Assembly (NCBI GenBank): GCA_002634385.1
Contig: NSJL01000021.1
Coordinates: 1 to 64,000 of the forward strand
Direction of reading: 5' to 3'
Length of the DNA stretch: 64,000 bases
Origin: Nitrospira sp.
GTDB taxonomy: Bacteria > Nitrospirota > Thermodesulfovibrionia > Thermodesulfovibrionales > Dissulfurispiraceae
Shown here piece by piece: positions 1-8,934 of this stretch (the first letter of the stretch is position 1; each line of letters starts with the position of its first letter). Below the pieces are notes generated by a model. It was not told the DNA's origin, did no database searches, and saw only the letters and a list, made by a program, of their open reading frames with translations. The position numbers and the translations under genes were made by a program.

Positions 1-127
1 CGTTGATCACCCTCTGGTAGAACCTCTCGTCCAGAATACGGATGTCCCACGGCCTGCTGCCGTCTGCGCGAATGTCCAACGGAGAGAGTACCTCCTCCAC
101 TATGCACTTGAACGCTTCCCTTCCCAT
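1..127 (-). CDS. cfa: Cyclopropane-fatty-acyl-phospholipid synthase, N-terminal fragment (cut by window edge)
   Basis: The first 42 codons of a gene leaving the left edge on the minus strand. The start ATG lies at 127, with GGAGG about 14 nt upstream. The peptide carries the stretch SPLDIRADGSRPWDIR followed by DERFYQRV, which matches the N-terminal region of Cfa-type SAM-dependent methyltransferases (known family pattern: ...I.V.G..PWDI.V...FY.RVL..GSLGLGE.YMDG). These enzymes methylenate unsaturated acyl chains of membrane phospholipids. Only the substrate-side N-terminus is visible; the SAM-binding domain is outside the window, so the assignment rests on this short but distinctive piece. 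Confidence 0.72.
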   Translation of the reverse strand, partial: MGREAFKCIVEEVLSPLDIRADGSRPWDIRILDERFYQRVIN

Positions 128-317
128 CGTTTCTTACGTATCCTCCCTGAGTTTTCGTTATCTCGATCGCCTCCCTGCCAGGAGAGCGCATTCTCCCGGA
201 CATGATCCTTCCGGGGGCGCTGCCGAGCCGGGATAGTACCCCGCTACCGGGGTGTCCTGTTCCTCTCAGTGATACAAAAATAATTAGCAACTTCTGTACC
301 ATAGAGCCTCTCTAAAT

Positions 318-1262
318 CATTATTCTCTGAATAGGAATCCTTTGGTAGGGGGCAAGGGGGTACCCTCTTTCTTTGCGAGTGAATTCCTCCCTGTTCTCAG
401 GGTTTCCCCTGTTCAAGATAAGTATCCTGATACTCTTCAAGTACACAAGAGGGACAGACGTATTTACCCTATGTCTGGTCCCCTCTGCTATTCCAGACAC
501 TCGCTGCAGACAAGAGGATACCCCCCTGCCTCCGTACACACTCCGTTTCAGAATCTGTCACCCCGGAGAAAGCCATAGTCCCTCCTCTTTCCGTCACCCC
601 GGCGAAAGCCGGGGTCCAGAGTCTTTGAACCGGAGTCTTTCGGAAAAGGACTGGATCCCGGCTCAGAGGATCCGCCGGGATGACGACAGAAGAAAAGAGA
701 GGGGAGGAGGGACCCCCTCTTTCTCTCTCTCCCAAAAGGAATGCATGTTTGATGGGCATGCATGATGAAGAAGGAGAGGGGAGTCCTTGACAAGAATAAA
801 CCAGGGGACAGGGGGTGAGTGCTCCCTCTCTCAGAGAGGGGAGGAGGGGAGTTCTGAGCGGACCTTAGCTCTTGTTCGTCTCCTCTCTTCGTGAAACGGA
901 GTGGCCACCACAGTGCATGCCAGAACGATGGAGGAAAAGAGGGGTCCCCGAAACAGTCGTAAGACTTTTCGGGGCGGAGAAGGCGAGTTTTATTGTGGTA
1001 ACGGAGTGAGCGGTAGAGAGGCAGAACAAGAGGTCGGGGAGTGAAGGACTTCACGACTCCCCTGACACGGAACAGAGGGGAGAGGTCAGAGGAGAGCCTA
1101 CCCGGAGGAGACGGGTATCTGAAACAGAGATCCGCGAGGGAATACAATAACCCTGTCGTATTGCAAGGACATCGAATCCCCCTGCCCCGACCCTCCCCGA
1201 AGGAGAGCGCATTATGAGGAGAGTAACGCGAAAATCTCCCGTGCGAGCGATGACTGCGTGCT
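318..1262. repeat. Long non-coding repeat, copy 1 (fills the 128-1277 gap)
   Basis: I see no credible gene between 128 and 1277. Most of it is a mosaic repeat whose second copy lies at about 52645-53495 in the same orientation. Shared blocks include 368-405 (again near 52688-52725), roughly 837-920 (again 53080-53161) and 995-1068 (identical 74 nt at 53186-53259). Both copies contain a REP-like hairpin unit, GTCACCCCGGCG-AAAG-CCGGGGTCCAG (593-619), followed by a mirrored GGATCC..CGCCGGGATGACG unit, plus a hairpin GGGGAGTGAAG..CTTCACGACTCCCC. Open frames across it are shadows with no ribosome site. It is probably a dispersed intergenic element or a remnant of one. Confidence 0.75.
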
Positions 1263-1277
1263 TATTACCCACTACAA

Positions 1278-1910
1278 TCACTTTTGATCGCACCCGGGGG
1301 CGGCAATTCTCTTGCACTCGGAGAGCATTTCCTCCAGCAGGGAGGACGTACCGGCTGTCCTCTCCAGGGTGAGGTTGAAATCCCTGCAGAACTGTTCGGA
1401 GCGGGAGAGAAAGTAGTCATTGTCTCCGATACCGGTGTCGATATAGAGACCCCGCTTATAATTGGTGAAAAGCTTCTTCGCAATCTCAAGGGGATCCTTT
1501 CCGTACCGCCGGACGCGCTCAAGATGAAGCTCCTTGATGAGCATCTCTGTTCCGAGCTCCGCCCATCCGGGGGAAAGGAAATAGGTGCCGGCCTCCTTAT
1601 CGATCTCCCGGGCGCGCCCCTCGGGGGTCAGCAGCAGGGAAATGCAGTCATCAAGACGGGCCATGACGATCGGGATATCGAATTCATTCTCGATCCCCTG
1701 CAATGATTTGCAGTAGCCATAGCCGAGGAAGATGACATCGACCTCGTCCCGCATCGCATTAATCTGCTCCTTGATCGTCTCCTTCATCCTCTGGGGTTCG
1801 GTATGCAGCGCATACTCCAGATAAATCTTTCTCGTCACCTCGGGAACCCCGTCTAAAACCTTCTCAAGCTCGCGCTGCAGCACGTCGCACGCAATAACGC
1901 CGATTTTCAT
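1278..1910 (-). CDS. DUF1638 family protein
   Basis: A 210-residue cytoplasmic protein starting at ATG 1910 behind a GGAGGG site 6-7 nt upstream. It shows the DUF1638 pattern: an early IACDVLQREL, a central LGYGYCKSLQGI and then RLDDCISLLL, with conserved cysteines in all three. The function of DUF1638 is not established. Family members often sit in clusters with corrinoid proteins and methyltransferases of anaerobes (general knowledge). This window does hold two UroD/MtaA-type genes, though 50 kb away. There are no signal peptide or membrane segments. The gene is followed by the long repeat and preceded by a strong hairpin at 2086-2118, so it is probably monocistronic. Confidence 0.8.
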   Translation of the reverse strand: MKIGVIACDVLQRELEKVLDGVPEVTRKIYLEYALHTEPQRMKETIKEQINAMRDEVDVIFLGYGYCKSLQGIENEFDIPIVMARLDDCISLLLTPEGRAREIDKEAGTYFLSPGWAELGTEMLIKELHLERVRRYGKDPLEIAKKLFTNYKRGLYIDTGIGDNDYFLSRSEQFCRDFNLTLERTAGTSSLLEEMLSECKRIAAPGCDQK

Positions 1911-2085
1911 GGAAACCCTCCTTGCTCTCTTTGAGAACTGTTTCCCTTACGCGTAAACCATACTACGGGGAAAGCAAATGCGGTTGCCGGACATTTCACC
2001 CTTCGCTCACTCCCACGACGAAACACCTGCCTTGCACCCCTGACCCGGCTCCGGAGTATGGCAGGCCCTTATTGAACAATAAGAA

Positions 2086-2118
2086 GGGGACGGGGAGTAT
2101 ACGGAACTCCCCGTCCCC
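2086..2118 (-). terminator. 13-bp perfect hairpin, putative terminator
   Basis: GGGGACGGGGAGT (2086-2098) pairs perfectly with 2106-2118 around a 7-nt loop. A smaller hairpin CTTATT-GAAC-AATAAG lies beside it at 2068-2083. It sits just downstream (minus strand) of the membrane-protein gene at 2169-2585. The U-tract is poor, so it may be a transcript-stabilising hairpin instead of a true terminator. Confidence 0.45.
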
Positions 2119-2168
2119 CACGGATCAACGGGGGAGTGATCCCCGCATGAAAGCCACAAAGACCATTG

Positions 2169-2585
2169 TTACTTCGCCTCGGCGGAAGGGCTTTGCGGGA
2201 CGGCGCACTCCTTCTCTACTTGATGCAGCCGCCTCACGAGCCGCTTCCTTATTTCGTTTTTGTCCCTGATATCGGAGAAAAAGCAGACGGTAGTCCCGAC
2301 CGTGGCAGCAAGGGCTGCCAGGGGACCCAGGTAAAGGTACCCGGGCGCAACCCCATACAGCCCCACAATCACCGCAGCGGTAAATCCTGCAATCGCAGCG
2401 CCGAGAATCGCGATCCAGGGACTATCCCGAACGGTCTCGTCGGTGACTATTTTCTGGTCCTCCTCGCTCAGGCTCCTTGTCAGCTGGACTTCCTCAATGC
2501 TGCCCTTGAAGGCGATAAAGGCGAAGAGTATCGCCAAAGCAAATAGAATGATGCCGATTGTCAGCACCCCTGCAAATGTTAGCAT
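2169..2585 (-). CDS. Small membrane protein of unknown function
   Basis: A 138-residue protein starting at ATG 2585 behind CAGGAGGGAGATCCC. An N-terminal membrane helix (about residues 5-28, LTFAGVLTIGIILFALAI) is followed by a charged stretch with EEVQLTRSLSEEDQKI. Two close hydrophobic segments then lie at about 58-103, and the C-terminus is basic and soluble (RKRLVRRLHQVEKE). I do not recognise a family. It precedes (in transcription it follows) the symporter gene on the same strand, with 62 nt between them, so co-transcription with the symporter is plausible. Small accessory membrane proteins do accompany some SSS transporters, but nothing here proves that role. Confidence 0.6.
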   Translation of the reverse strand: MLTFAGVLTIGIILFALAILFAFIAFKGSIEEVQLTRSLSEEDQKIVTDETVRDSPWIAILGAAIAGFTAAVIVGLYGVAPGYLYLGPLAALAATVGTTVCFFSDIRDKNEIRKRLVRRLHQVEKECAVPQSPSAEAK

Positions 2586-2647
2586 GGGATCTCCCTCCTG
2601 AAGTTACGTGTTAGTAATCCTGAATACGTCAACACAAAAAACCCTTC

Positions 2648-4126
2648 CTAATGCCGCAGATCCTGCACATTCCTGAGGTAACTTTCATGGAATTCATCGG
2701 GCTTCGCCATACTCCAGACAAGGGGAACGATGAGGCTAACGAGAAGAATAGTCATCGTCCCGAAGAATTCGCCCTTGGCGAAGTAGAGGGGCATCCCGAT
2801 AACAATTGCCAGGATGATACCCCAAAGGGTTCCCTGTCCATTCGTTTTTTTCCAGAAAACCGCCAGCATCAACGGTATCAGGACGGATGTCTTCAGCGCA
2901 TAGGTAACCAGGACGATGGTGACGAAATCCACGCCGGTCAGGATCACCAGGATCGAGAGAAGCCCGACGATACCGACAGCGAGACGGGTGTACGAAAGAA
3001 GCCTCTTGTCCGAAACGTTGGGGTTGGACCTCTTTACAATATCGACACTCACTACGGAGCTCGTTCCGATAAAAGCCGCGTCAAGGGTGGAGAGGCAGGC
3101 GGACATGATGGCGATGGAATAGAGGATGATCAGCCATCCGGGCAGCCCGAGGTGGGAGACCACAAAAGGGCCGACAGCAGCGGCGTCGCCGCCCAGGTCA
3201 TTCTTCAGGTCGAGCCCTATCGCCGCCCCGACCAGGCCCAGCAAACCGAAGCAGATGGGAATTCCATAGAACCAGGTACCGCCCCACAGGAAGATTTTCC
3301 CTACGTATTTGGATTTTACCGCCCAGATCCTTTCCCAGAAGGTCTGGTCGCTCACCGTATTGGACAGCAATCCGAGGGCGAGAGTAACGCCGAAAGCGAC
3401 AGCCGTTGCCGGGTCGCTCCATTGCAGGAACTCAGGCGCCTTCGAGCGGGTAAGGGCATCCAGAACGGGAACGGGGCCGCCCACTTTCTCGAAGACGGCG
3501 ACCACCACCACCGCGGCGGGGACAGTAATGAGAAAGGTCTGGATCGCGGCGGTCACCGCCGAATTCCACATTCCCCCGATGCTGACGTAGACGATCACCA
3601 CGATTCCGGCGATGACGGGAACGACCCGCCAGTCGATCCCGTAAATGGTGGACATGACGACCGAGGTGCCTTTCAGGTTGATCAGGGCCATGATAAAGCA
3701 GCCGAACAGCATGGAAGCGATAAACACATTGTACAGGGCTTTGTGGCCGGGAAAACGGACGGAGATGAACTGGCTCAGGGTATACCCGTGGGGCATATGC
3801 TTCCGCAGGTAGATGCCGAAGGGGATGACGGCGATGACCGCCAGGCCGTTCGGAATGGTAAACCACCAGAGCCCCGAAACACCGAAGGTATAGGTCTGGG
3901 CCGAAGACATCATCACCGCCATCGCCCAGGTCCAGGACGCGATAACGGAGCTGACCCCCAGGCCCAATCCGATCCTCCGGCCCGCAACAAGAAAGTCATG
4001 GGTACTTCGGACAAAAATGGCCCTGATCACCAGGGCGATGCCGATGAACAAAACGGCAATTCCAAGGAAAACAAGGTAAGCATGCTGCGGCTGCATTCCC
4101 GACTGCACCAGACGGACATCCAACAT
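2648..4126 (-). CDS. Sodium:solute symporter family (SSS) transporter
   Basis: A 492-residue polytopic membrane protein. I place the start at ATG 4126, which has GGGGAGG 6 nt upstream; an upstream in-frame ATG at 4141 lies over that ribosome site. About 12-13 hydrophobic helices can be counted. SSS hallmarks include DFLVAGRRIGLGLGVSSVIASW near the N-terminus, the GGMWNSAVTAAIQ segment and the SDQTFWERIWAVKS segment, typical of the pantothenate/solute branch. These carriers couple Na+ entry to uptake of organic acids, amino acids or vitamins; the substrate cannot be read from the sequence. It lies directly downstream of the liv transporter operon with a 244-bp gap, so it probably has its own promoter. 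Confidence 0.85.
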   Translation of the reverse strand: MLDVRLVQSGMQPQHAYLVFLGIAVLFIGIALVIRAIFVRSTHDFLVAGRRIGLGLGVSSVIASWTWAMAVMMSSAQTYTFGVSGLWWFTIPNGLAVIAVIPFGIYLRKHMPHGYTLSQFISVRFPGHKALYNVFIASMLFGCFIMALINLKGTSVVMSTIYGIDWRVVPVIAGIVVIVYVSIGGMWNSAVTAAIQTFLITVPAAVVVVAVFEKVGGPVPVLDALTRSKAPEFLQWSDPATAVAFGVTLALGLLSNTVSDQTFWERIWAVKSKYVGKIFLWGGTWFYGIPICFGLLGLVGAAIGLDLKNDLGGDAAAVGPFVVSHLGLPGWLIILYSIAIMSACLSTLDAAFIGTSSVVSVDIVKRSNPNVSDKRLLSYTRLAVGIVGLLSILVILTGVDFVTIVLVTYALKTSVLIPLMLAVFWKKTNGQGTLWGIILAIVIGMPLYFAKGEFFGTMTILLVSLIVPLVWSMAKPDEFHESYLRNVQDLRH

Positions 4127-4370
4127 ACACAACCTCCCCATTGTTGCACTATGTTAAACTTCCACTCTGCCTTGCCGCTGCTGCCCGGAAGGAGTCGAGA
4201 ATACGGGCCTCTTCAGAAGAACAACCAAGACATAACCTGCAAGGGGCTGCACAGCTTCCGGGCCGGGCCGCATCCCCTACTACGTACGATGTCTCAAGCT
4301 TGGCAAGTTTCCCTCTCCCTGAATCGATCTTACAACATCCCGCTTCGAGAAACTACTCCCTGGTGTAAAA

Positions 4371-5207
4371 TTACGCAAGACGATACATGAATTGCCGTTT
4401 CCGGAGGTGATACCGCTTCGTATCACGGAAGCTCATGGGCCCTTTCCCGCTCATTCCCAGGTACGCCTCCTTCACTTCCTGGTTGGCGCTCAGTTCCTGG
4501 GCATTCCCGGTCATGACCACCCGTCCCCTTTCGAGGATGCTGCCGAAGTCGGCATAGCGCAAGGCCACCGCGGTGTTCTGCTCCGCCACAAGAAAGCTTA
4601 CCGCCTCCTTGCGGTTCAAATCCCTGACGATTTCAAATATTTCTTCGACCACCTGCGGCGCCAGCCCCATCGACGGCTCATCCAGCAAGATCAGGGAGGG
4701 CCTCAACATGAGCGCGCGTCCTATGGCGACCATCTGCTGTTCCCCGCCGGAGGTATACCCGGCCTGGCTCGTGCGCCGCTCTTTCAAACGCGGGAAGTAG
4801 GCATAAATCCTTTCGAGTTCCTGCTTCACCTGGAAACGGGAGACTTTACGGACGTATGCGGGCACCAGCAGGTTTTCCTCTACGGTAAGGTTCGGGAAAA
4901 CAAAACGCCCCTCCAGGACCTGGATCAGGCCGTTCCTCACCACGTCGTACGGAGACGCTTCCGTGATATCCTGCCCCTGAAAGGTAATGCGTCCTTTCGT
5001 GATCTCGCCCCGTTCCGCGGCGACTATCCTCGAAATAGCCTTCAGGGTGGTCGACTTGCCGGCGCCGTTCGCCCCGAGCAGCGCAACGATCCCCCGCTCC
5101 GGCACCGTAAGGGAAACCCCCTTTACGGCGAGAATGACGGAATCATAGACGACCTCGATAGTATTCACCGCCAGAAGGGCAGTGACGGGTTCATTCACCT
5201 CTTTCAT
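4371..5207 (-). CDS. livF: Branched-chain amino-acid-type ABC transporter ATP-binding protein LivF
   Basis: A 278-residue ATPase. I chose ATG 5207 (ribosome site GGGAGGAGAGC); the frame is open further upstream, but that part runs through an intergenic hairpin. Visible motifs are Walker A GANGAGKST, the Q-loop region ENLLVPAYVRK, the signature TSGGEQQM and Walker B LILLDEPSMGL followed by the H-loop region AEQN. This is the LivF subtype of HAAT-family importers. It forms a heterodimer with LivG at the inner face of the membrane and powers LivHM. It is the last gene of the acs-like-livG-livH-livM-livK-livF run. The C-terminus after YLGMSGKG is longer than usual by about 25 residues. Confidence 0.92.
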   Translation of the reverse strand: MKEVNEPVTALLAVNTIEVVYDSVILAVKGVSLTVPERGIVALLGANGAGKSTTLKAISRIVAAERGEITKGRITFQGQDITEASPYDVVRNGLIQVLEGRFVFPNLTVEENLLVPAYVRKVSRFQVKQELERIYAYFPRLKERRTSQAGYTSGGEQQMVAIGRALMLRPSLILLDEPSMGLAPQVVEEIFEIVRDLNRKEAVSFLVAEQNTAVALRYADFGSILERGRVVMTGNAQELSANQEVKEAYLGMSGKGPMSFRDTKRYHLRKRQFMYRLA

Positions 5208-5247
5208 GCTCTCCTCCCTCAATTCCCTCATGCCTGAAACAGCAGGG

Positions 5248-5282
5248 CCGGACGGACGGGATAGAAGGTTCCGTCCGTCCGG
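5248..5282 (-). promoter_or_regulatory. Intercistronic 12-bp perfect hairpin between livK and livF
   Basis: CCGGACGGACGG (5248-5259) and its exact complement at 5271-5282 form a hairpin with an 11-nt loop in the short gap between livK and livF. There is no U-tract, so it probably stabilises the upstream livK message and lowers livF expression. Binding proteins are often made in excess over their ATPases. Confidence 0.55.
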
Positions 5283-5295
5283 AAAACACCCTTGC

Positions 5296-6756
5296 TTACT
5301 TGGCACCAGCCAGATCGTACAGAACATCTTTCGGGTTATTACAATCACGGGGAGTTACGCCGTTCTCCTTGGCATACTTTTCCGATCTCTCGTAGATCAG
5401 CTTCCAGATCTGATCCTGATCCGCCTCGATCCAGTTATTCGTGATCACCCTGAACTGCTTGCCGTCCCACTGCGCGAACTTTGCCTTGTGTCCGCCGGTA
5501 TGGTCTTTGCAGGAGGTTTTTACGTTCTGCATCATTCCATAGACACCATACTCCTTCAGCTTCTCGTCGGTCAGGTTCAGGTTCTCGAGGCCATACCGTT
5601 TGTACTGGCCGTTCAGAGGGATATCCTTCCCGAACTTCGCCATTGCCACCCTCATGGCCTCCACATGGAAGATACCGGCGACCACTCCAAGGTTGTAGTA
5701 AACGCTTCCCACCTTGTCCTTGTCCGCCATATTGCCTTCGTTCTTACCCGTAAGCTTGCCTTCGTACAGGTCTTTCCAGAGCGTCTGGATCAGCGGCCAG
5801 TTCCGGCCGGGAGCCTGGGTGTTGATGGTTACGTATCCCTTGGCGGCAGCTCCTGCAGGCACGACGTCCGCCTCGGAGTTGCTCCAGATGTTCCCGATTA
5901 TCTTCTTGACCGGATAGCCCACTTTCGCCGCCGTCTTGAGGGCCACGGGCACCATGACTCCCCACCCGCGCAGGAATACGAAGTCGGGGTTCCACCGCTT
6001 CACATTCAGCCAGATGGCCATCTGCTCGTTGCCGGGATGGGCCACTTCGATCTGCTGCAGCTGATACCCGTACTGCTTCGCCATCGTGTCATGGAAACCG
6101 ATGGTTTCCCTGCCGTAGGCGGAGCCGTGGTAGAGAACGGCAATCTTCTTGCCCCTGAGCTTGTCCATTCCCCCCAGAGTCTGCCCGACATACTTCACCA
6201 TTATATTGGCCTCGTCATAGGGAGTGATCTCGAGCGGGAACTGGTACGGGAAAATCCGCCCGTCCTGGGAGGCCGTGTTACCATGATTCGGGGTGATGCT
6301 CGGGATCTTGTCCTTCTGGGTCTTCTCCTGGAGAGCATAGGCGATCCCCACGCTCAGGGGATCGTTCGCCGTCGCGCCGTACGGCCCTTTGTTCTTGTAC
6401 CGTTCATAGCATTCGACGCCGCGGGGGGTGTCCCATTCGGTTTCGCATTCATCCCACACTATCGGGATACCGTTGATACCGCCGTACTTCAGATTGATCC
6501 ATTTGAAGAGATCGATTTCACCGCCGTAGTACCCGGTGCCGCCGGCAGCATACGGGCCGACACGGTAGCTCGCCAGGGGGGTGTAGATGATCCTCTTCAA
6601 GTTGACATTGTGATGGTCCGTAAAAGACTTTCCCTTGGGCATTTTCAGTTCCACATCCGCAAAGGCAGCCGTCGCCAGTAACGAAACAGCGAGTGCGATG
6701 CACAGCCCAATTGTTTTCCAACCACCGAATACCTTTCTTCCTGATAGTCCCTTCAT
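5296..6756 (-). CDS. livK: ABC transporter periplasmic substrate-binding protein (LivK type I fold)
   Basis: A 486-residue protein with a clear Sec signal peptide (about residues 14-35, hydrophobic core GLCIALAVSLLATAAFA, cleavage after AFA). The mature part has the periplasmic-binding-protein type I layout used by Leu/Ile/Val- and organic-acid-binding proteins: GGEIDLFKWINLKYGGINGIPI, then GATANDPLSVGIAYAL, then GKKIAVLYHGSAYGRE. The start is ATG 6756, or GTG 6759 one codon upstream, behind GGAGGAGAGCA. It delivers solute to LivHM. Homologues associated with an acyl-CoA-synthetase-like gene often bind aromatic or branched acids (inference). At about 450 mature residues it is longer than E. 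coli LivK (about 345). Confidence 0.88.
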   Translation of the reverse strand: MKGLSGRKVFGGWKTIGLCIALAVSLLATAAFADVELKMPKGKSFTDHHNVNLKRIIYTPLASYRVGPYAAGGTGYYGGEIDLFKWINLKYGGINGIPIVWDECETEWDTPRGVECYERYKNKGPYGATANDPLSVGIAYALQEKTQKDKIPSITPNHGNTASQDGRIFPYQFPLEITPYDEANIMVKYVGQTLGGMDKLRGKKIAVLYHGSAYGRETIGFHDTMAKQYGYQLQQIEVAHPGNEQMAIWLNVKRWNPDFVFLRGWGVMVPVALKTAAKVGYPVKKIIGNIWSNSEADVVPAGAAAKGYVTINTQAPGRNWPLIQTLWKDLYEGKLTGKNEGNMADKDKVGSVYYNLGVVAGIFHVEAMRVAMAKFGKDIPLNGQYKRYGLENLNLTDEKLKEYGVYGMMQNVKTSCKDHTGGHKAKFAQWDGKQFRVITNNWIEADQDQIWKLIYERSEKYAKENGVTPRDCNNPKDVLYDLAGAK

Positions 6757-6959
6757 CACTGCTCTCCTCCTCTAATCGGGATTTTGGCGATCCACTATAC
6801 TCCGATGCTTCCACCGCCACGCGTGGTCGTCAATGACGGCTCCTTCCCTCCCTGCTGCTTTAGCACTTTGTGCCTGTGGAACACCTCCTTTCCGGTAAGG
6901 CTATCCTGTTCCGCTCGTGCAGAAACAGATACTGAAAGTATGAGAAAGGCTCAACTGTT

Positions 6960-8018
6960 TCAATAGGGGAACGGCCATTTCCTGAGCTTATCCTTCGCCC
7001 GCATCCATAAGCGCGCCAGCCCGTTCGGCTCGACAATCAGCAGGAAGATGACAAGAGCTCCGAAAATCATCTTCGAAAAATTCTGTATCTGCGAAGGGTC
7101 GATGCCGTATTTGCCGAAGGTGGAGTTCATCCAGATCGGGAGCAGAAAGATGAACGCCGCACCGATGAAGGAGCCCATGATCGTCCCCAGACCGCCCACG
7201 ACAATCATGAATACCGAGGCAAACGCGAGCTCGAGGCTGTAGGTCTTCGTATCGAGCAACTGGAGGTAGCAGTACACATACAGCGCACCGGCAACGCCGC
7301 AATAAAAGGAACTGATCGCAAAAGCCAGCAACTTCGTCCGTGCGATGGGGATCCCCATGACCTCGGCAGCGACCTCCATGTCGCGGACAGCCATCATCCG
7401 CCTGCCAGTGGTACTGCGCATAATGTTCTTGGCAAGAATGGTGAGGACGATGACAAAACCGAGCACCAGCAGGTATTGACTTACCGGGGTGTTGAAGACG
7501 AAGTCGAAGATCTTGAAAGGCGGCGGTTTGATTTCTCCCTGCGGGTTGTTCCGCTTGAACCACTTGATGGCATCGAACAGCCACTGCACGAAGAAGTGCG
7601 CCGCCAACGTCGACACGACCAGGTAGAAGCCCTTGATCCGCAGGCTGGGCAGACCGAACAGCACCCCCACCAGACCCGCAATGATTCCCGCCAGCAGAAT
7701 GCTAATAGGAAAGGGGATTTCCGGGAGCCGCATCACCAGGTTGTATGTCGCAAAACCGCCTATGGACATGAACGCGGCTGTCCCGAGCGAGAGCTGACCG
7801 CAATAGCCGGTCAGGATATTCAGGCCGAGCGCCGCCAGCGCAAGGCTCAGGCACGGGATGAGGATCGCAACGAACCAATAATCGTTTGCGATAAACGGCA
7901 CGAGGAAAATCGCCGCCAGGAGCAGTACCACGATGACCCAGCGGTCCTGGCTGAGCGAAAAAATCTGCTGGTCGGCGGCGTAGCTGGTTTTGTATTGCCC
8001 GATTTCACGATACATCAT
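6960..8018 (-). CDS. livM: Branched-chain amino-acid-type ABC transporter permease LivM
   Basis: A 352-residue membrane protein with about 9-10 hydrophobic helices. The start is ATG 8018 (followed by a second ATG), with GAGGG upstream; it lies 2 nt after the livH stop. LivM hallmarks: LALAALGLNILTGYCGQLSLGTAAFM (residues about 55-80), then GLPSLRIKGFYLVVSTLA, and the EAA-type loop around MAVRDMEVAAEVMGIP. It pairs with LivH to form the translocation channel. The C-terminal LIVEPNGLARLWMRAKDKLRKWPF is typical of the family. The unusual feature is a long Lys/Pro-rich loop (FKRNNPQGEIKPPPFKIFDF) before the middle helices. Confidence 0.92.
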   Translation of the reverse strand: MMYREIGQYKTSYAADQQIFSLSQDRWVIVVLLLAAIFLVPFIANDYWFVAILIPCLSLALAALGLNILTGYCGQLSLGTAAFMSIGGFATYNLVMRLPEIPFPISILLAGIIAGLVGVLFGLPSLRIKGFYLVVSTLAAHFFVQWLFDAIKWFKRNNPQGEIKPPPFKIFDFVFNTPVSQYLLVLGFVIVLTILAKNIMRSTTGRRMMAVRDMEVAAEVMGIPIARTKLLAFAISSFYCGVAGALYVYCYLQLLDTKTYSLELAFASVFMIVVGGLGTIMGSFIGAAFIFLLPIWMNSTFGKYGIDPSQIQNFSKMIFGALVIFLLIVEPNGLARLWMRAKDKLRKWPFPY

Positions 8019-8020
8019 GG

Positions 8021-8905
8021 TTATACCCTCACCACTGTCTTCTCTCCGAAGAGTCCGGAGGGGCGGATCAGGAGGACGAGGAGGGCGAATGCATAGGGGA
8101 TCCAGTTCTGGATGCCTCCCCCAATAATGCCTCCGATGTAGATTTCGCCCAGGTTTTCCACGGCACCGACGAGCAGGCCGCCGATGATCGCCCCCGTAAT
8201 CGAGGTAAAGCCGCCCAGGACGAATACCGGCAAGGCCTTCAAGGCAACAACACTGAGGGTGAACTGCACGCCGAGGCGGGCCCCCCACAGCATCCCCGCG
8301 ACCAGGGCCACCACCCCCGCGGTCGCCCACACCACCGCCACCATCCTGCTCATCGGTACCCCGACCGACAGGGCGGCCACGGGACCGTCGGCGATGGCGC
8401 GCAGGTACAAGCCGGTCCTCGTTTTATTGAAAAACAACGCCAGGCCCGTCACCAGGACCGCCACGATTCCCGAGGCGAACAGGTCAAACGTGCTTACGGT
8501 AAAGCTCCCCACGATATCGAGGGCGGTGTCCGGGATTCCGAGCTCCAGCCCGTGGACCTCTCCCCCCCAGACAGCCTGCGCCAGACCCTCGACGATGGAG
8601 CTCAAACCGACGGTGGCCATGAACAGCGTGATAAGCGACGTGTTCACCAGGTGCCGCAGCGCCGCGCGCTCCACGGCGATGCCGAGCAGCACCATAACCA
8701 CCAGGGTGATCCCCAGCGACGCAGCGAACCCGATCTCCATCTCCCGGAAGCTGACGAAGGTCAGTGCCGCCGCAAGGACCATCGACCCCTGGGCGAAGTT
8801 GAATACGCCGGACGCCTTGTATATGAGCACAAACCCGATCGCCACCAGTGAGTACATCAGTCCGGTCATTAAACCGCTCACGAATACTTGCAGGAAAAAT
8901 TCCAT
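8021..8905 (-). CDS. livH: Branched-chain amino-acid-type ABC transporter permease LivH
   Basis: A 294-residue polytopic permease starting at ATG 8905 behind GGAGGGATT. It has the LivH signature LMYSLVAIGFVLIYKASGVFNFAQGSM at residues 16-42, a central TRTGLYLRAIADGPVAALSVGV loop that contacts the ATPase, and the C-terminal RPSGLFGEKTVVRV ending. About 8 membrane helices are visible and the length is normal for the family. It sits between livG (30 nt upstream) and livM (2 nt downstream), consistent with one mRNA and coupled translation of the two permease halves. Confidence 0.93.
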   Translation of the reverse strand: MEFFLQVFVSGLMTGLMYSLVAIGFVLIYKASGVFNFAQGSMVLAAALTFVSFREMEIGFAASLGITLVVMVLLGIAVERAALRHLVNTSLITLFMATVGLSSIVEGLAQAVWGGEVHGLELGIPDTALDIVGSFTVSTFDLFASGIVAVLVTGLALFFNKTRTGLYLRAIADGPVAALSVGVPMSRMVAVVWATAGVVALVAGMLWGARLGVQFTLSVVALKALPVFVLGGFTSITGAIIGGLLVGAVENLGEIYIGGIIGGGIQNWIPYAFALLVLLIRPSGLFGEKTVVRV

Positions 8906-8934
8906 AATCCCTCCCCCGCCTGCTTTCCCTGGAA

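Noticed and set aside
2651..4390. Long plus-strand open frame (579 codons) antisense to the symporter
   Set aside because: Its composition is that of a shadow of a GC-rich membrane gene, it has no ribosome site, and the minus strand encodes a full SSS transporter.
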